Source: Propionibacteriaceae bacterium AM104-82 (GTDB lineage: Bacteria; Actinomycetota; Actinomycetes; Propionibacteriales; Propionibacteriaceae). From it: DNA of 24,162 bases. Positions 1-6,765 of this stretch are shown here, in pieces. The position numbers and the translations under genes are program-made. How positions within the stretch are numbered: the first letter of the stretch is position 1; every line of letters starts with the position of its first letter. The stretch lies in contig JAQDQK010000031.1 in assembly GCA_027658995.1 (NCBI GenBank), positions 1 to 24,162 on the forward strand, in the 5' to 3' direction. The notes beneath the pieces were generated by a model. The model was not told the origin of the DNA, made no database searches, and saw only the letters and a list, made by a program, of their open reading frames with translations.

Positions 1-319
1 GACCGCGGGCAACAGGACGACTCTCATAACGACTGGACCTACGAAACGGGGTCAGCCCATCCTGCCCGAGATTCGGCCGCCCGCGCGCCGAATCGACCAG
101 ATCGATCGCGGCGGTGCCGTCCGCCGAAGGTGAGACTCCCATCACAGGTCGATTCCCACCTCCTGCGCGAGCCTCCTCACCACCGTCGTGAGCCTATTGG
201 CGCGCTCCGGCATCGTGCGGCGATAGTCGCGGATCGTCATCAGGCCAGGACCGACGAAGAATCAGGCCCTTGCTCGACTGCAAGATGCTGGAGCAGAGGT
301 AAGCCTGCCTCGGTCGCAC
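1..319. other. Stretch without a convincing gene; one 32-codon minus-strand ORF
   Basis: I see no convincing full gene here. On the minus strand an ATG at 240 opens a 32-residue frame that stops at 142-144 (MTIRDYRRTMPERANRLTTV at its N-terminus). It reads like protein, rich in Arg and amphipathic, but has no Shine-Dalgarno sequence, and an in-frame stop lies eight codons upstream. It could be the broken C-terminal end of a longer gene. No function is assigned. The left edge of the window cuts whatever lies upstream. Confidence 0.3.
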
Positions 320-934
320 CTAGCCCGATGCTGTCAGGGGAACGGACGGGGACGCATCCTCTGGCTCTCGGGTTGCTGAGTGCTTGCGGGCTACGACCGC
401 ACGGATCGTGGCGGCTGTGAGTTCCGCCTCGCGCATCAACCTCAGAATTGCCGCGTGATTCTGCCAGTGCGTCTCCCACAGTTCTGGACCAACCAGCGCC
501 GCAAAGTCAATGCGGCTGGGCTCTCCCCAACGCTCAAAGGCCTCGAGACGAGCAGCACGCGCCTCAAGCCCAGGAACTCCGCGAGTGGCCGGGGAGAGCC
601 GCGCCGCGCCGAACATCCACGCGCGCCATTCCTTGTTTCCCTTGCTCTGATTGCACTTGCCACAGGCTGGGACCAAGTTGTGAATCTCGGAGATATAGCC
701 GGTCGGCAACTTGTCCACCACTAGGGGCCGCAAATGGTCCCACTCGGTGAACGGCCCACCACAGTAGGCACAGACTGCCTCTTCCATGCCGAGCACACTC
801 AACGCCTCGTCAACCTGAGCCGCGGTCGGAGGTACGACTGGAATGATTCCATTCACGAAGGAGTTGGTGATGCTTGAGGAACGGCCCATAATCCGTACCG
901 GATTCGGCATTGCGAACTGAGGATGTACTGCCAC
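320..934 (-). CDS. HNH endonuclease domain protein
   Basis: The 204-residue protein carries an HNH nuclease with a zinc ribbon. Cys55-x2-Cys58 is followed by Asp66-His67, then His85-Asn86 and Cys91-x2-Cys94-Asn95, in the order expected for the beta-beta-alpha-metal fold. The family nicks or cleaves DNA using one divalent metal. The N-terminal 50 residues and the Arg-rich C-terminal half have no motif I recognise. The GTG start at 934 was chosen because a TAGCGT hexamer lies 7 nt upstream, as at many leaderless starts in this window. ATG at residue 9 or 16 is an alternative. It is transcribed divergently from the PepE-like gene. No methyltransferase or phage packaging gene is adjacent, so whether it serves restriction, a mobile element or something else cannot be told. 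Confidence 0.8.
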   Translation of the reverse strand: MAVHPQFAMPNPVRIMGRSSSITNSFVNGIIPVVPPTAAQVDEALSVLGMEEAVCAYCGGPFTEWDHLRPLVVDKLPTGYISEIHNLVPACGKCNQSKGNKEWRAWMFGAARLSPATRGVPGLEARAARLEAFERWGEPSRIDFAALVGPELWETHWQNHAAILRLMREAELTAATIRAVVARKHSATREPEDASPSVPLTASG

Positions 935-941
935 CTGACAA

Positions 942-947
942 ACGCTA
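942..947 (-). promoter_or_regulatory. Putative leaderless -10 hexamer of the HNH gene
   Basis: TAGCGT lies 7 nt before the GTG start, fitting the TANNNT -10 pattern. Transcription would begin at or next to the start codon. Confidence 0.4.
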
Positions 948-1048
948 CAGCGGCGGGCCTGTTGAGCAGTCAGGGTCGCTCACGGACTGCCAGGCTGAAC
1001 GCTCGTCGCGGTTCCATCACACGGCGGCGTCATCAGATAGCCGAGGAC

Positions 1049-1054
1049 TAGTCT
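1049..1054 (+). promoter_or_regulatory. Putative leaderless -10 hexamer of the PepE-like gene
   Basis: TAGTCT stands exactly 6 nt before the ATG at 1061. There is no Shine-Dalgarno sequence, which fits a leaderless mRNA. Confidence 0.55.
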
Positions 1055-1060
1055 GACCCG

Positions 1061-1759
1061 ATGCGGATGCTGCTCACATCGAACGGGATCACCAACACGC
1101 TCATCCGGGACACGCTCGTCGACCTCATCGGCAAGCCGATCGCCGACTCCCGGGTCGTCGTCGTGATCGACGCGATCCTCGGCTTCCCCGGGGACAGTTC
1201 GACGCTCGTCGACCACCTCGACGGACTCCGCACGCTCGGCTGGGCCGAGTTCGACGTCGCCTCGCTGTTCGCCGGGCCGAGGGCCCTCGTCGACTCGCGG
1301 CTGCGGTCGGCCGACGTCATCCTCGGCTACGGCGGCAGCAACCTGTGGCTTGCGCATGCATGGGCCGCGACCGGGCTGGCGCCGGTCCTCGCAGAACTGC
1401 TCGACGAGAAGGTGTACGTCGGGTGGAGCGCAGGGTCGATGATCTTTCCACGCCTCCTGAACCGATGGCCGGATGACTTCGACGATCAGGAGGAACTCGC
1501 CATGTTCGACCTCGATGAGGTCGCGCCCGCGGTGCCGCTGTTCGACTGGTTCTTCATGGGACACCTGGGCGCCGACTGGATGCCGGCGGATTCGGAGGCG
1601 CGGGCAGCGCGCGGCGCCGCACGGACGCATCAGGAGGTCTGGTTCCTCGACGACGACTCCGCGCTCCTCGTGCGCGACCAGGACGCTGACCCGGTCGTCG
1701 TCTCCACAGGGCACTGGCGCCGTTTCGGAGCCGACGGCCGGATGCTCGAGTCGCGCTGA
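1061..1759 (+). CDS. Peptidase E-like (family S51) serine peptidase
   Basis: The 232-residue protein has the class I glutamine amidotransferase-like fold of peptidase E. The nucleophile elbow GWSAGSM places the catalytic Ser at residue 123. A glycine-rich GYGGSN loop (about 89-94) precedes it, and a His in FMGHLGAD (about 169) is a candidate for the triad. Family members are cytoplasmic: PepE cleaves N-terminal Asp dipeptides, and cyanophycinase relatives cut Asp-Arg polymers. Its length matches PepE (about 230). The ATG is supported by the adjacent -10 hexamer. It stands alone with its own promoter, divergent from the HNH gene. The substrate is not predictable from the sequence. Confidence 0.85.
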   Translation: MRMLLTSNGITNTLIRDTLVDLIGKPIADSRVVVVIDAILGFPGDSSTLVDHLDGLRTLGWAEFDVASLFAGPRALVDSRLRSADVILGYGGSNLWLAHAWAATGLAPVLAELLDEKVYVGWSAGSMIFPRLLNRWPDDFDDQEELAMFDLDEVAPAVPLFDWFFMGHLGADWMPADSEARAARGAARTHQEVWFLDDDSALLVRDQDADPVVVSTGHWRRFGADGRMLESR

Positions 1760-1826
1760 CACGGAGCTGTCGGCGAGCCCGACCGTCGCTCTGCTTGCCC
1801 GTGGGCCATAGCGCCCCTGGGCGTCG

Positions 1827-1832
1827 TAGCCT
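1827..1832 (+). promoter_or_regulatory. Putative leaderless -10 hexamer of the MmcQ/YjbR gene
   Basis: TAGCCT lies exactly 6 nt before the ATG at 1839, with no Shine-Dalgarno sequence between. Confidence 0.55.
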
Positions 1833-1838
1833 GCATAG

Positions 1839-2141
1839 ATGGAACTCGACGATGTCGACGCGTTCGCCGCCCAACTCGAGGGGTGCCGTCAGCGGCGCAG
1901 TGACGGCCGCGTTGGCTGGTACATCGACGGGTTACTGGTGGTGCGTCCCGACACGGACCGCACGATCCTGATCCGACTCGACCACGCCCAGCGCGAGTCG
2001 ATGCTCGCCGCCCATCCTGACACCTTCGGCGTGCCTCCAGCGTGGGAGGCCCACGAGAAGGTGCAGGCGAACCTGGACGGCGACGCCGATGCCATCCGCG
2101 CCGCGATCCAGATGGCCTGGGAGCGCCAGCGGCGGGCCTGA
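1839..2141 (+). CDS. MmcQ/YjbR family protein
   Basis: The 100-residue protein fits the small MmcQ/YjbR fold (CyaY-like, putative DNA-binding). Visible family traits are the early hydrophobic strand LLVVRPDTDRTILIRL, the segment from RESMLAAHPDTFGVPPAWEA running into a His-Glu-Lys, and a C-terminal helix with AIQMAWERQ, the usual place of the conserved Trp. Members are widespread and mostly uncharacterised, so the cellular role is open. The start is fixed by the -10 hexamer 6 nt upstream. The gene is monocistronic, 79 bp after the PepE-like gene. A 7-bp inverted repeat follows at 2187-2222. Confidence 0.75.
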   Translation: MELDDVDAFAAQLEGCRQRRSDGRVGWYIDGLLVVRPDTDRTILIRLDHAQRESMLAAHPDTFGVPPAWEAHEKVQANLDGDADAIRAAIQMAWERQRRA

Positions 2142-2186
2142 ATCCGGGCAAGAAGTGCCTCGTCAGAAGACCCTCGCGGCAGACCA

Positions 2187-2222
2187 CCTTGGGCCTTCCC
2201 CGATGATCGACACGCCCCAAGG
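2187..2222 (+). terminator. Inverted repeat after the MmcQ/YjbR gene
   Basis: CCTTGGG (2187-2193) pairs perfectly with CCCAAGG (2216-2222) around a 22-nt loop. There is no T-run. It may end the upstream transcript, but the loop is long. Confidence 0.3.
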
Positions 2223-2268
2223 ACACCTTGCGATGACCTCGCGACGGCGCGTCGAGGGGAGCCGCGGT

Positions 2269-2274
2269 TACGCT
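2269..2274 (+). promoter_or_regulatory. Putative leaderless -10 hexamer of the P-loop kinase gene
   Basis: TACGCT lies exactly 6 nt before the ATG at 2281. Confidence 0.5.
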
Positions 2275-2280
2275 GTCTGA

Positions 2281-2718
2281 ATGCCTCGCGTCCTCATCAC
2301 CGGCATGTCCGGAGCCGGAAAGTCCACGCTGCTCGAAGAGTTGAACCGCCGAGGACACACCACCGTCGACACCGACTACGGCCCTTGGACCCTCCCCAAC
2401 GGACTCTGGGACGCGACAAGACTCGCTGACCTTCTTGCCTGCGAAGACCACGTCGTGGTGTCAGGCACTGCGGAGAACCAGGGCCTGTTCTACGACCGGT
2501 TCGACCACGTCGTGCTGCTGAGCGCTCCCCTCGAGGTCCTGATCGAGCGCCTGTCGAACCGAACGAACAACCCCTACGGATCGACGCCCGAACAGCAGGA
2601 CGAGGTTCGGGCCTACTTCGGGGACGTCGAGCCTCTGTTGCGGCGTGGGGCAAGCCTCGAACTGGATGGGCGCCGCCCTGTCGCCGACTTGGCCGATGAG
2701 ATTGAGGCCCTTAGCTAG
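2281..2718 (+). CDS. Small P-loop NTPase, AAA/shikimate-kinase-like
   Basis: The 145-residue protein starts almost directly with a Walker A motif, GMSGAGKST (residues 8-16), after one hydrophobic strand. The shape is that of nucleoside/shikimate kinase-like P-loop enzymes: a second acidic strand (TVDTDYG, about 29-35), a strand ending VVVSGTAENQ (about 59-68), and a strand HVVLLSAP followed by a lid-like helix with IERLSNRTNN. Such proteins phosphorylate small molecules with ATP, but the acceptor cannot be read from the sequence. It is short for shikimate kinase (about 170) and lacks that enzyme's shikimate-binding residues. Its start is supported by the -10 hexamer 6 nt upstream. It is monocistronic and followed by a 10-bp hairpin. 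Confidence 0.75.
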   Translation: MPRVLITGMSGAGKSTLLEELNRRGHTTVDTDYGPWTLPNGLWDATRLADLLACEDHVVVSGTAENQGLFYDRFDHVVLLSAPLEVLIERLSNRTNNPYGSTPEQQDEVRAYFGDVEPLLRRGASLELDGRRPVADLADEIEALS

Positions 2719-2736
2719 GTGGCAGGCCTTCGTGCA

Positions 2737-2780
2737 ACCGTGGAGAAGCTTCACATGCAGTCGTTGGGCATCTCCACGGT
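2737..2780 (+). terminator. 10-bp perfect hairpin after the kinase-like gene
   Basis: ACCGTGGAGA (2737-2746) and TCTCCACGGT (2771-2780) are perfect complements around 24 nt. It begins 18 nt after the stop codon. No T-run follows, so it would be a non-canonical terminator or an mRNA 3'-end structure. Confidence 0.4.
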
Positions 2781-3031
2781 CAGTCAACCTGCCGGAGTTG
2801 CCACAGACAGATGAGATCAGCCCAGCGCCCTCGGAGCGCCACTCATGCCGGCTGAAGGGGCCTGACCGCTGCGATCTGCTCCGACTCGCCACGTCTCGCC
2901 GCAGCAGGGCGCCGCGAAGCCCACACGGGTCGGCTACCGTCGGTGGATCTTCGGCACGCCACAATGAATCCCACCACCAGATCACAGTCGGCCGCCCCAC
3001 CGTGGCCGGCCCTTCACAGACAGGAATCCTC
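2781..3031. other. Gene-free spacer upstream of the SUKH-like gene
   Basis: No gene is supported in this spacer. An open frame runs through it into the SUKH-like gene, but its upstream part has unnatural composition and no start signal. AGGAA at 3022-3026 is the Shine-Dalgarno sequence of the next gene. The promoter of that gene should lie here, but I cannot place it. Confidence 0.4.
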
Positions 3032-3616
3032 GTGGAACAACTGATCACCCGCCTTGTGGAGCTGACGGCAAACACTCCCGCCGCCGAGTTCCACGGACTT
3101 CCTCAGTTCCTCCCGAACACGGATCCGCATCAGGTCGAGAAGCGCTTCGCTCGCGCGGATGCCCGTGAGTTCTACACTCGGCACAACCCGGCCGATGCGG
3201 TTGTGGGGAGCATCTGGCAGGACATCACCTTCTATCCCTTCGCCGGTCTGGATGGTCAGCAGATCGGCTACGCGACCGACGGACGCACGGGCGAGCCCAG
3301 CGCCGACTGGCCGCCGAACATGCTGGTCATCGCTGACAGCGGCGGCGACCCGATCACGCTGGACCCATCGGTCGACGGCGAAGTGTTCTTCGCCGTGCAG
3401 GGGATGGGGTACTGGGATCCGCAGCCGATCGCGCGTGACATCAGCGGCTTGCTGAAGCTGTCGATCGCCTGGCTCGAGGTGTCGGAACAACGCGGCGACG
3501 ACCTCTACGACGACACCTACGACCTTCATCCGGCGTCGATCGCGCTCTTCCGCGACCTCGCCGCGTCGCAGGGCATCGAGGACACCTACATCCAGAACGT
3601 CCTCGCTCTGCGATGA
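3032..3616 (+). CDS. SMI1/KNR4 (SUKH)-like protein
   Basis: The 194-residue protein is predicted soluble, with no signal peptide or membrane segment. The central stretch (NMLVIADSGGDPITLD, then DGEVFFAVQG and the Trp of GYWDP, followed by a helix ISGLLKL) follows the SUKH layout. In that layout a strand with Gly-Asp-x-hydrophobic is followed by a V-containing strand and a helix ending the domain. In bacteria many SUKH proteins are immunity proteins against contact-dependent or polymorphic toxins. No toxin is adjacent here, so that role is only a possibility. The GTG start has AGGAA about 5 nt upstream, and coding character begins there rather than at the far upstream ATG of the same frame. 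It converges on the NUDIX gene. Confidence 0.6.
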   Translation: MEQLITRLVELTANTPAAEFHGLPQFLPNTDPHQVEKRFARADAREFYTRHNPADAVVGSIWQDITFYPFAGLDGQQIGYATDGRTGEPSADWPPNMLVIADSGGDPITLDPSVDGEVFFAVQGMGYWDPQPIARDISGLLKLSIAWLEVSEQRGDDLYDDTYDLHPASIALFRDLAASQGIEDTYIQNVLALR

Positions 3617-3620
3617 ATCA

Positions 3621-3675
3621 GCGCCGCCCGGCGCCGACCCGGTCTACATCCGCTACCGACCGACCTCTCAGTCGG
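3621..3675. terminator. Two small hairpins between convergent genes
   Basis: GCGCC/GGCGC (3621-3625 and 3630-3634) and CCGAC/GTCGG (3660-3664 and 3671-3675) could form short stems between the convergent SUKH-like and NUDIX genes. Both stems are only 5 bp and neither has a T-run. Confidence 0.25.
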
Positions 3676-3704
3676 CCTGTCCCCGGTCGACGCGTCGGAA
3701 CGGA

Positions 3705-4160
3705 TCAGTCTTCGCTATCGACCTCGATACCGCTCAGACGGGCCCCGAACCCGGCGCACAGGGTGTGCGAGTTCCGCAGCGGGGTCCACCAACACGTCCA
3801 GCGCGAGGGCGCACCGCCGTCGGACGGGTCTTCCTCCCCCGCCGCCCAGCGCTCCGGGACGTCGTCGCCCGTCAGTTCGAGCTGGACGAAGTGCCGGACA
3901 TGCAGTTCCGGCTTCGCCGGCCACATGTCGTAGCGCTCGACGCCGAGCGAGCGGACCACCCTGGCCTCAAGCCCTGTCTCTTCGCGCACCTCACGCACTG
4001 CGGCCGTCTCCGGAGCCTCACCTTCGTCGATGGACCCCGCGGGGACCTGGACGCCGGTGATCTCGATCGGAAAATCATCATGCGTGAACACGAGCAGACG
4101 TTCGTCGTGCACCACATAGGCGACGACCTTCTGCACCTCAAGCCTGATCGGCTGCGGCAC
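3705..4160 (-). CDS. NUDIX hydrolase
   Basis: The 151-residue protein has a complete NUDIX box. The box starts at G-S-I-D-E-G-E, with the second Glu in place, and ends in REVREETGL (about residues 57-65), giving the metal-binding Glu pair. NUDIX enzymes cleave nucleoside diphosphates linked to another moiety and need Mg2+. The substrate is not evident. The C-terminal half lacks a recognisable subfamily motif and contains an odd Trp/Arg-rich patch (RWTCWWTPLRN). The GTG start is firm: AGGAGG lies 6 nt upstream. It follows the ferric reductase gene on the same strand after a 90-nt gap, so it could be co-transcribed with it from the iron-regulated promoter. Confidence 0.9.
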   Translation of the reverse strand: MPQPIRLEVQKVVAYVVHDERLLVFTHDDFPIEITGVQVPAGSIDEGEAPETAAVREVREETGLEARVVRSLGVERYDMWPAKPELHVRHFVQLELTGDDVPERWAAGEEDPSDGGAPSRWTCWWTPLRNSHTLCAGFGARLSGIEVDSED

Positions 4161-4166
4161 GGCGTA

Positions 4167-4172
4167 CCTCCT
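4167..4172 (-). promoter_or_regulatory. Strong Shine-Dalgarno of the NUDIX gene
   Basis: AGGAGG lies 6 nt before GTG at 4160. It is one of the few perfect ribosome binding sites in the window and decides the start. Confidence 0.8.
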
Positions 4173-4250
4173 CTGGGGGTTAGGGCGCTCGTCAAGCGAG
4201 CCTCAGTTGTCGGCCGGCCCGCCGAGCGTGTCGGCGACGACCCGGCGAGA

Positions 4251-5072
4251 TCAACTGGTTGCGGGCCGCCCATGTCGCCAGTAGCCGACGAAGTCGACGT
4301 TTCGCTTCGGCACCGCCCGCTCCTGCACCAGGTGGCGGCGGGCCCCCGTCGCCAGGGCGGACTCGCCGATGACATGGGCGTGAACAGCGCCGTCGGGCAA
4401 GGTCATCGAGGTCAGCCCTTGTAGCGCGAGCTCACCCGGGCGTCCGTCCGGTCGACCCGACTCGTCCCGCACGACCCACTGGATCTGCATGTCGGCGGGC
4501 GCAGGAAAGTCCTGGCGGTCCTCGGCAGTCGGGATCTCGATGACCGCGATCCCGCGGGTATCCGCTGGAAGCGCGCGGCAGATGCCCGCGATCGCAGGCA
4601 GGGCCGTTTCGTCGCCAACCAGCAGGGTCCAGTCGTGGGGGTGGTCCGGGGTGAAAGCCGCTCCCTGGTCGAGGAAGCCGACCCGGTCGCCAGGGCTTGC
4701 CTCGAGCGCGAACTGTGCCGCAGGGCCCAGTTGGCCATCGTCACCGCCATGGATGACGAAGTCGATGTCCACTTCGCCGACCTCGGGCCTGCAGTCCCGG
4801 AGCGTGTACGCGCGCACCCAGGGTCGGTGAGTCTTCGGCGTCGCCAGATACTGCAGGTACCAACCCAGCTCGGTGGTACTCGTGGGAAGCTTCAGTACTT
4901 CCTGCCCATCGCGCGTGAAGAAGAGACGGCACCAGTGATCAGCGCCACGGGCTTCGAGCCCGTCCAAACCACCCAGGGTCACCCGAACGAAGTTGGGACT
5001 CAAGCGCTCGGCTCGGGCGACGTGCGCCACCATGAATCGTCGGTCAGGGGGCGTGTTCTTCTTCCGGCTCAT
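4251..5072 (-). CDS. Siderophore-interacting protein (FAD-dependent ferric-siderophore reductase)
   Basis: The 273-residue protein belongs to the ViuB/SIP family of cytoplasmic flavin reductases, which release iron from imported ferric siderophores by reducing it. The N-terminal FAD-binding barrel has the flavin motif WVRAYTLRD (about residues 84-92). The NAD(P)H-binding SIP domain follows, with LLVGDETALPAI (about 150-161). The C-terminus has the typical HVIGESAL and the closing GYWRHGR. Length is normal for the family (about 270). The ATG at 5072 abuts an iron box whose internal TAGGCT lies 6 nt upstream, so the mRNA is probably leaderless and iron-repressed. It stands apart from the siderophore importer at 8830-12828 but carries the same class of operator. 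Confidence 0.92.
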   Translation of the reverse strand: MSRKKNTPPDRRFMVAHVARAERLSPNFVRVTLGGLDGLEARGADHWCRLFFTRDGQEVLKLPTSTTELGWYLQYLATPKTHRPWVRAYTLRDCRPEVGEVDIDFVIHGGDDGQLGPAAQFALEASPGDRVGFLDQGAAFTPDHPHDWTLLVGDETALPAIAGICRALPADTRGIAVIEIPTAEDRQDFPAPADMQIQWVVRDESGRPDGRPGELALQGLTSMTLPDGAVHAHVIGESALATGARRHLVQERAVPKRNVDFVGYWRHGRPATS

Positions 5073-5090
5073 AAGGCAAGCCTATCCTTA
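5072..5090 (-). promoter_or_regulatory. DtxR/IdeR iron box over promoter and start codon
   Basis: TAAGGATAGGCTTGCCTTA matches the 19-bp DtxR/IdeR consensus TTAGGTTAGGCTAACCTAA at 14 of 19 positions by my count and is partly palindromic. It contains TAGGCT (5084-5079) 6 nt before the ATG, and its last base is the A of that ATG. Bound Fe-DtxR/IdeR would block both the -10 element and the transcription start. Confidence 0.8.
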
Positions 5091-5268
5091 CGTAATTCAG
5101 ATCTCGTCCCGCGACCAGAGCCAGGGCCCCCAAGGTTCCGCTGCCGCTCTGATCAACGATCCGACCGAAGGGGCCAGAGCACTGGGCGTCGAGCAACTCC
5201 ACCGTGGGGCGTTCGACCTCTGCCACGAACTGTTCCAGCCTCAAGCCACCAGCGGTGACGAGAACCCT

Positions 5269-5787
5269 CTACGCAAAGAGACGCACGGTGATGGCGTCCG
5301 AGATCTCGTCAACGGTCCGCACTGCCGTGTCAAACTCCAAGACCTCATCGGACCACGCAGCGAAGTCAGCCCGCCGACGCTCAACGTCCGCCCAGGTCGG
5401 CTCGCCGACGAAGACCAGGCCGCGATCCCTCCCCTTGAGCCTCCGCCCATGCTCCTGTGCATCGGCAATCACGAGGCACACGAACTTGAGATGCGCCCCT
5501 GTTCGCGACGCAGCACTGCGCCAGGTCTGCCGAGCCTCTTCGCTGTCGTTGACAGCATCGACAATGACGTCGTGGCCAAGCCTCGGATTCTGCTCTGCCA
5601 TCGCACGCGTCGCCTCATAGGCGGCCACACCGACCTGCCACCCTCGCGGCAGACCGCAGGCAAGGATCGACTCTTCCACCTCATCGATGGACAGGTGGAC
5701 CGACCCCGTGCGTGCGGCGACGATCTCGGCAATGCTCGTCTTTCCCACCCCCGGTAGGCCGGAGAGTACGACCAGTCGACCGGTCAT
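5269..5787 (-). CDS. P-loop kinase-like ATPase
   Basis: The 172-residue protein has Walker A GLPGVGKTS (residues 10-18) right after an N-terminal strand. Next come SIDEVE (about 33-38), where an acidic pair follows a strand, a strand DVIVDAVN, and a strand FVCLVIAD followed by an Arg-rich helix EHGRRLKGRDR that looks like a lid. This layout is typical of the zeta-toxin/chloramphenicol phosphotransferase/gluconate kinase-like group of P-loop kinases. The acceptor is unknown, and no antitoxin gene is obvious nearby. The ATG at 5787 overlaps by 4 bases the stop codon of a 29-codon ORF that has a strong ribosome site, which suggests translational coupling. The same frame stays open after the TAG stop as far as 5044. 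Confidence 0.8.
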   Translation of the reverse strand: MTGRLVVLSGLPGVGKTSIAEIVAARTGSVHLSIDEVEESILACGLPRGWQVGVAAYEATRAMAEQNPRLGHDVIVDAVNDSEEARQTWRSAASRTGAHLKFVCLVIADAQEHGRRLKGRDRGLVFVGEPTWADVERRRADFAAWSDEVLEFDTAVRTVDEISDAITVRLFA

Positions 5788-5873
5788 ACGACCACCAGGG
5801 GTGTGATGGCCGCGACCTTGTCCCGGAGCGCGCGACGCTCGAGCCGCAACTCGTAGTCTGACTGAAGGTTCAT
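5784..5873 (-). CDS. Small 29-residue ORF, coupled to the downstream kinase-like gene
   Basis: ATG at 5873 is preceded by GGAGGT with a 4-nt spacer, a near-perfect Shine-Dalgarno. The frame encodes 29 residues, MNLQSDYELRLERRALRDKV at the start and a hydrophobic TPLVVV tail. It ends in an ATGA overlap with the kinase-like gene. The charged helix plus hydrophobic tail is not a known family to me. It may be a translated leader that opens the downstream start, or a remnant of a gene once fused upstream. The ribosome site is clearly better than that of the kinase itself. Confidence 0.5.
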   Translation of the reverse strand: MNLQSDYELRLERRALRDKVAAITPLVVV

Positions 5874-5923
5874 CCCGACCTCCCCTGAAGTCCCAGAGTT
5901 TCGCGCCAGACGGATCAGCAGCG

Positions 5924-5947
5924 CTAGACGTTGAACCTGAACTCCAC
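5924..5947 (-). repeat. ychF-tail-like repeat, copy D
   Basis: The minus strand reads V-E-F-R-F-N-V-stop here, preceded by R-N-S. It matches the last seven codons of ychF (7556-7579) apart from synonymous changes. The stop is TAG. Confidence 0.5.
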
Positions 5948-6118
5948 CGAGTTCCGGCATGGACCAACCTCTGCTGCAGCTACTCGACGAGCAGTGCGCG
6001 GAGCGCTCGCTTCGTCCCGCTCCCACCCAGATGGCATCCATCAGAGCGTCGGAGAGGCGACAAGATCTCGAACGTGCGAGCTCACCTCAGCCAGCCAGCC
6101 GCTAACCTCAGAACTCGA
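5948..6118. other. Gene-free spacer
   Basis: I see no supported gene between the tail repeat and the phosphatase pseudogene. Open frames here have no start signals or recognisable protein. Confidence 0.4.
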
Positions 6119-6535
6119 TCAGGAGGTCTGACGGTCATGAGTGCCCACCGTGCGCGGCGGTCCCCGCCATTGCCCGCACAGACATTCCGCAATCTGCGAG
6201 ATGTACGGCACGACCACTCCCGCGTTGGCGAGCAGGATCGTCGTGCTCATCCCGGTCCTGCTCAGCGGAGCAGTGCACCGGCACCCCCGGCTCAGACCAT
6301 GCGATTGCCTCGAGCGCAGCCCGAACAAGCTTCAGGAGTATTCGAACGTTGGGCTTCCAATACTCCGGTGAGCCCAGAATCGGAAGGCAGACCTTACGGA
6401 ACTCGGGGTCAACGATCGAACGCGGGCCCCCTCCGAAGCGGCACGCCATCCCACTTCGGTCAGGGATTCACGTCGTGATCCCCGCGCGGCGCGCCCATGC
6501 AGCGTCCTACCATCTGCGGCGAGCAGCGTCGCCAT
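6119..6535 (-). pseudogene. Broken tyrosine-protein phosphatase (Y_phosphatase3-like)
   Basis: Three pieces in different frames read together as a tyrosine phosphatase. The first (from ATG 6535) has LLAADGRTLHGRAARG and ESLTEVGWRAASEGARVRS, like the family N-terminus (DGxxxxGxxxRS, then LTxxGWxxL). The second frame carries IVDPEFRKVCLPILGSPEYW and the catalytic loop HCSAEQDR (about 6273-6250). The third continues with RTGMSTTILLANAGVVVPY and IAE, the usual sequence after the catalytic Arg-Thr-Gly. The second shift falls inside the HCxxxxxR(S/T)G loop, so no active enzyme can be made. The loop has Glu where the family has Gly. The C-terminal part is cut short. Confidence 0.7.
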
Positions 6536-6765
6536 CTTCCGAGGTCCCGGGCATTACGCATGCCACCCCATGCCAACTCGCGCATCGAAGAGCGCTACCA
6601 CCAGGAAACTCGAGGATCAGCCCCCAGCACAGTCGTCCTCGACTGCTGAGCGCGCCGGAGCGCCGCCAAGACTCAGACGTTGAGCCTGAACTCGACCCTG
6701 GTTCCGTCACGATTGGGCACCTGCGAGCGGACGAGCCTCGTTACTCGATTCAGGCGCCCGTAGTC
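6536..6765. other. Gene-free spacer carrying tail-repeat copy C
   Basis: I see no complete gene here. On the minus strand a frame of about 30 codons (including RLNRVTRLVRSQVPNRDG) leads into copy C of the tail repeat. It could be the degraded end of a coding sequence. Confidence 0.4.
6673..6696 (-). repeat. ychF-tail-like repeat, copy C
   Basis: The minus strand reads D-G-T-R-V-E-F-R-L-N-V-stop, compared with D-G-D-V-V-E-F-R-F-N-V-stop in YchF. The stop is TGA. Upstream residues do not match YchF. Confidence 0.5.

Noticed and set aside
980..1762. Long minus-strand frame opposite the PepE-like gene
   Set aside because: It is a shadow of the plus-strand gene, with Arg/Val/Asp-rich noise and no motif; the plus strand has a clear catalytic motif and promoter.
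2645..3031. Upstream part of the SUKH-like frame
   Set aside because: It overlaps the end of the kinase-like gene and a hairpin, and its residues are unlike a folded protein; GTG 3032 has a ribosome site.
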